Source: Bacteroides neonati (lineage in GTDB: Bacteria; Bacteroidota; Bacteroidia; Bacteroidales; Bacteroidaceae). Taken from it: a stretch of 64,000 nt of DNA. The notes beneath the pieces are model-generated. The model did not search any database, was not told where the DNA came from, and saw nothing but the letters and a program-made list of their open reading frames with translations. Below are positions 62,249 through 64,000 of the stretch, in pieces (position 1 is the first letter of the stretch; every line of letters starts with the position of its first letter). The position numbers were made by a program, and so were the translations under genes. The DNA lies in the NCBI RefSeq assembly GCF_000499785.1, contig NZ_HG726026.1, positions 1 through 64,000 on the forward strand, given 5' to 3'.

Positions 62249-63199
62249 ATGAAAAATATTTTGGTAATTGGAGCAACCGGACAGATTGGTTCGGAGCTCA
62301 CAATGGAATTACGCAAACGCTACGGCAACACAAACGTAGTAGCAGGTTACATTCAAGGCGCAGAGCCCAAAGGAGAATTGAAAGATTCGGGGCCGTCGGA
62401 AATAGTAGATGTAACGAACGAGGCAATGATCGAATCGGTAGTGAAGGCTTATCATATCGATACGATTTATAACTTAGCCGCTTTGTTGTCGGTTGTTGCC
62501 GAATCAAAGCCCAAGTTGGCTTGGAAGATTGGTATTGACGGGTTATGGAATGTGCTCGAAGTAGCGCGTGTACATGGTTGTGCTGTGTTTACACCTAGCT
62601 CTATCGGGTCATTCGGTGCCGATACGCCTCACACCTTGACGCCGCAGGATACCATTCAGCGTCCTCGCACGATGTATGGTGTAACAAAGGTGACCACCGA
62701 GATGCTGAGCGACTATTATCACACCAAATATGGAGTCGATACGCGTGCTGTACGTTTCCCGGGCATCATCTCAAATGTAACACCTCCAGGGGGTGGAACA
62801 ACCGATTATGCTGTTGATATTTATTATTCGGCAGTAAAGGGTGAGAAATTTGTATGCCCCATTGCCGAAGGAACGTTGATGGATATGATGTATATGCCCG
62901 ATGCGTTGAATGCCGCCATCTCATTGATGGAGGCTGATCCAACGAAGTTAGTGCATCGCAATGCTTTCAATATTGCCTCGATGAGCTTTGCTCCCGAGAT
63001 GATTTATGCTGCCATTAAGAAAGAAGTGCCTGATTTTGAAATGGTTTATGACGTAGATCCTTTGAAACAGAGTATTGCCAATAGTTGGCCGGACAGTCTT
63101 GACGACACTTGCGCTCGTAACGAGTGGGGATGGAAACCGGTTTACGATTTGGAGAGTATGACAAAGGATATGCTTGAAAAGTTAAGAGCTAAACTGTAA
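62249..63199 (+). CDS. NAD-dependent L-threonine 3-dehydrogenase, epimerase type
   Basis: A 316-residue extended SDR. The NAD motif GATGQIGSE is at residues 8-16, the catalytic Tyr-Lys pair is in MYGVTK, and a Ser lies in TPSSIGSFG. The proteins of this group are related to UDP-galactose epimerase but, as known from Flavobacterium and Cupriavidus, oxidise L-threonine to 2-amino-3-ketobutyrate with NAD. The divergent kbl gene makes this assignment strong. It is followed after 2 bp by a DUF4348 lipoprotein gene. Confidence 0.9.
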   Translation: MKNILVIGATGQIGSELTMELRKRYGNTNVVAGYIQGAEPKGELKDSGPSEIVDVTNEAMIESVVKAYHIDTIYNLAALLSVVAESKPKLAWKIGIDGLWNVLEVARVHGCAVFTPSSIGSFGADTPHTLTPQDTIQRPRTMYGVTKVTTEMLSDYYHTKYGVDTRAVRFPGIISNVTPPGGGTTDYAVDIYYSAVKGEKFVCPIAEGTLMDMMYMPDALNAAISLMEADPTKLVHRNAFNIASMSFAPEMIYAAIKKEVPDFEMVYDVDPLKQSIANSWPDSLDDTCARNEWGWKPVYDLESMTKDMLEKLRAKL

Positions 63200-63201
63200 A
63201 A

Positions 63202-64000
63202 ATGAAGAGATTTATTGCTGGGGTTGCTATGCTTGCGTTCTTAGGTTCTTGTGGAAATAAGAAAGCAAGGGTAGACCCCTTCGCAGCAATTACAAATGAG
63301 ATCGATTCTGTTATCATGAAGAAGGATACGCTTCATAAAGAGAAAGAATCTGATGAACCTAAACCGATAGAGGCAGATGAATCATTTGATGATTTCATCT
63401 ACAGCTTTGCTTCCGATGATGCGTTACAGCGTCAGCGTGTACTTTTTCCATTGCCCTATTATAATGGAGAGGCACTCTCTAAAATCGAAGAGAAGTATTG
63501 GAAGCACGACGATTTATTTACGAAACAAAGTTACTACACACTTCTCTTTGAACGTGAAGAAGACATGGATTTAGTGGGTGCCAATACCCTTACTTCGGTA
63601 CAGGTTGAATGGATTTTTATGCCCAAACGAATGGTGAAAAAGTACTGTTTCGAGCGAATTAAAGGCGCTTGGATGCTTCAGGCCATTCGGTTGCAGCCTA
63701 TCGACAATGCCGAAAATGAAGATTTTGTGGTCTTCTTTGATCGCTTTTCAACCGATAGCGTCTTTCAAAGCCAACGCATTAGACAACCGCTTCAGTTCGT
63801 AACGATCGATCCGGACGATGACTTTTCGGTCATTGAAACCACCCTTGATCTTAATCAATGGTTTGCGTTTAAGCCCACATTGCCTACCGATAAGTTATCG
63901 AATATAAACTACGGGCAGAAAAGCGATGGGCAGTCGCCCTATAAGATACTGGCATTGAAAGGTATCGGGAATGGATTCTCTAACATCCTTTATTTCCAGC
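63202..64000 (+). CDS. DUF4348 lipoprotein (cut by the window edge)
   Basis: At least 266 residues of a lipoprotein; the frame is still open at 64000. Signal peptide and lipobox at LGSC (Cys17), then a charged linker (about 18-55), then the DUF4348 domain starting DESFDDFIYSFASD, with LPYYNGE nearby. The family is common in Bacteroidota and uncharacterised. The start is 2 bp after the threonine dehydrogenase stop, so the two are in one transcript. Confidence 0.85.
   Translation, partial: MKRFIAGVAMLAFLGSCGNKKARVDPFAAITNEIDSVIMKKDTLHKEKESDEPKPIEADESFDDFIYSFASDDALQRQRVLFPLPYYNGEALSKIEEKYWKHDDLFTKQSYYTLLFEREEDMDLVGANTLTSVQVEWIFMPKRMVKKYCFERIKGAWMLQAIRLQPIDNAENEDFVVFFDRFSTDSVFQSQRIRQPLQFVTIDPDDDFSVIETTLDLNQWFAFKPTLPTDKLSNINYGQKSDGQSPYKILALKGIGNGFSNILYFQ

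Overview
The window comes from a member of the Bacteroidota, most likely the genus Bacteroides or a close relative. This rests on the -7 promoter boxes of the TAnnTTTG type upstream of many genes, the lack of strong Shine-Dalgarno sites, a SusC/SusD pair with several lipoproteins, a fused BioB-BioA biotin protein, an MsrA-MsrB fusion, and Bacteroidales families such as DUF4302, PCMD and DUF4348. I could not run a database search, so the species is not named.

Layout. 1-2.3 kb: a small YtxH/holin-like envelope-stress-type operon and a RhlE-like RNA helicase, both on the minus strand. 2.4-3.9 kb: an SDR oxidoreductase and a SPOR lipoprotein. 3.9-5.0 kb: a gene-poor stretch with hairpins and a possible small RNA. 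5.0-12.6 kb: a seven-gene plus-strand operon (cysQ, SLC13 transporter, cysC, cysD, cysN, sulfotransferase, PCMD protein). It makes PAPS and uses it for sulfonation; there is no PAPS reductase in it. 12.8-15.7 kb: a membrane protein, an acyltransferase, ruvX and def. 15.7-21.6 kb: a biotin operon on the minus strand (a 143-residue first gene, bioBA, bioF, bioG, bioC, bioD) in which genes overlap by 4 bp.

21.8-35.0 kb is an accessory, visibly AT-richer block: nine minus-strand genes encoding a FecA-like TonB receptor, SusC, SusD, a metallohydrolase-like lipoprotein whose HExxH site is lost, a DUF4302 protein and four more exported proteins. 35.3-36.2 kb upstream of it holds an IS4-type transposase remnant and a decayed GNAT acetyltransferase. 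36.2-39.6 kb has a HAD-Nudix fusion and two paralogous beta-propeller lipoproteins. 39.9-46.7 kb: msrAB, a FemAB-like transferase, a porin gene broken by an in-frame TGA in its signal peptide, and a glycine-betaine-type ABC transporter. 46.7-50.9 kb: a three-subunit NAD(P)-linked [FeFe]-hydrogenase. 51.1-51.3 kb: two identical tRNA-Asp genes.

51.8-64 kb is mostly housekeeping: a nitronate monooxygenase/FabK-like flavoprotein, then purU-hisH-hisA-hisF-hisIE-ftsE-lysC-lysA in one direction, ferritin, and a divergent kbl / threonine-dehydrogenase pair for threonine breakdown to glycine, followed by a DUF4348 lipoprotein cut by the window edge. No CRISPR array, prophage or rRNA operon was seen. 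The observations I rate highest are the nine-gene double-TonB-receptor operon with its catalytically dead metallohydrolase, the coupled leader gene and hairpin in front of bioBA, the porin nonsense codon, and the PAPS-for-sulfonation operon.
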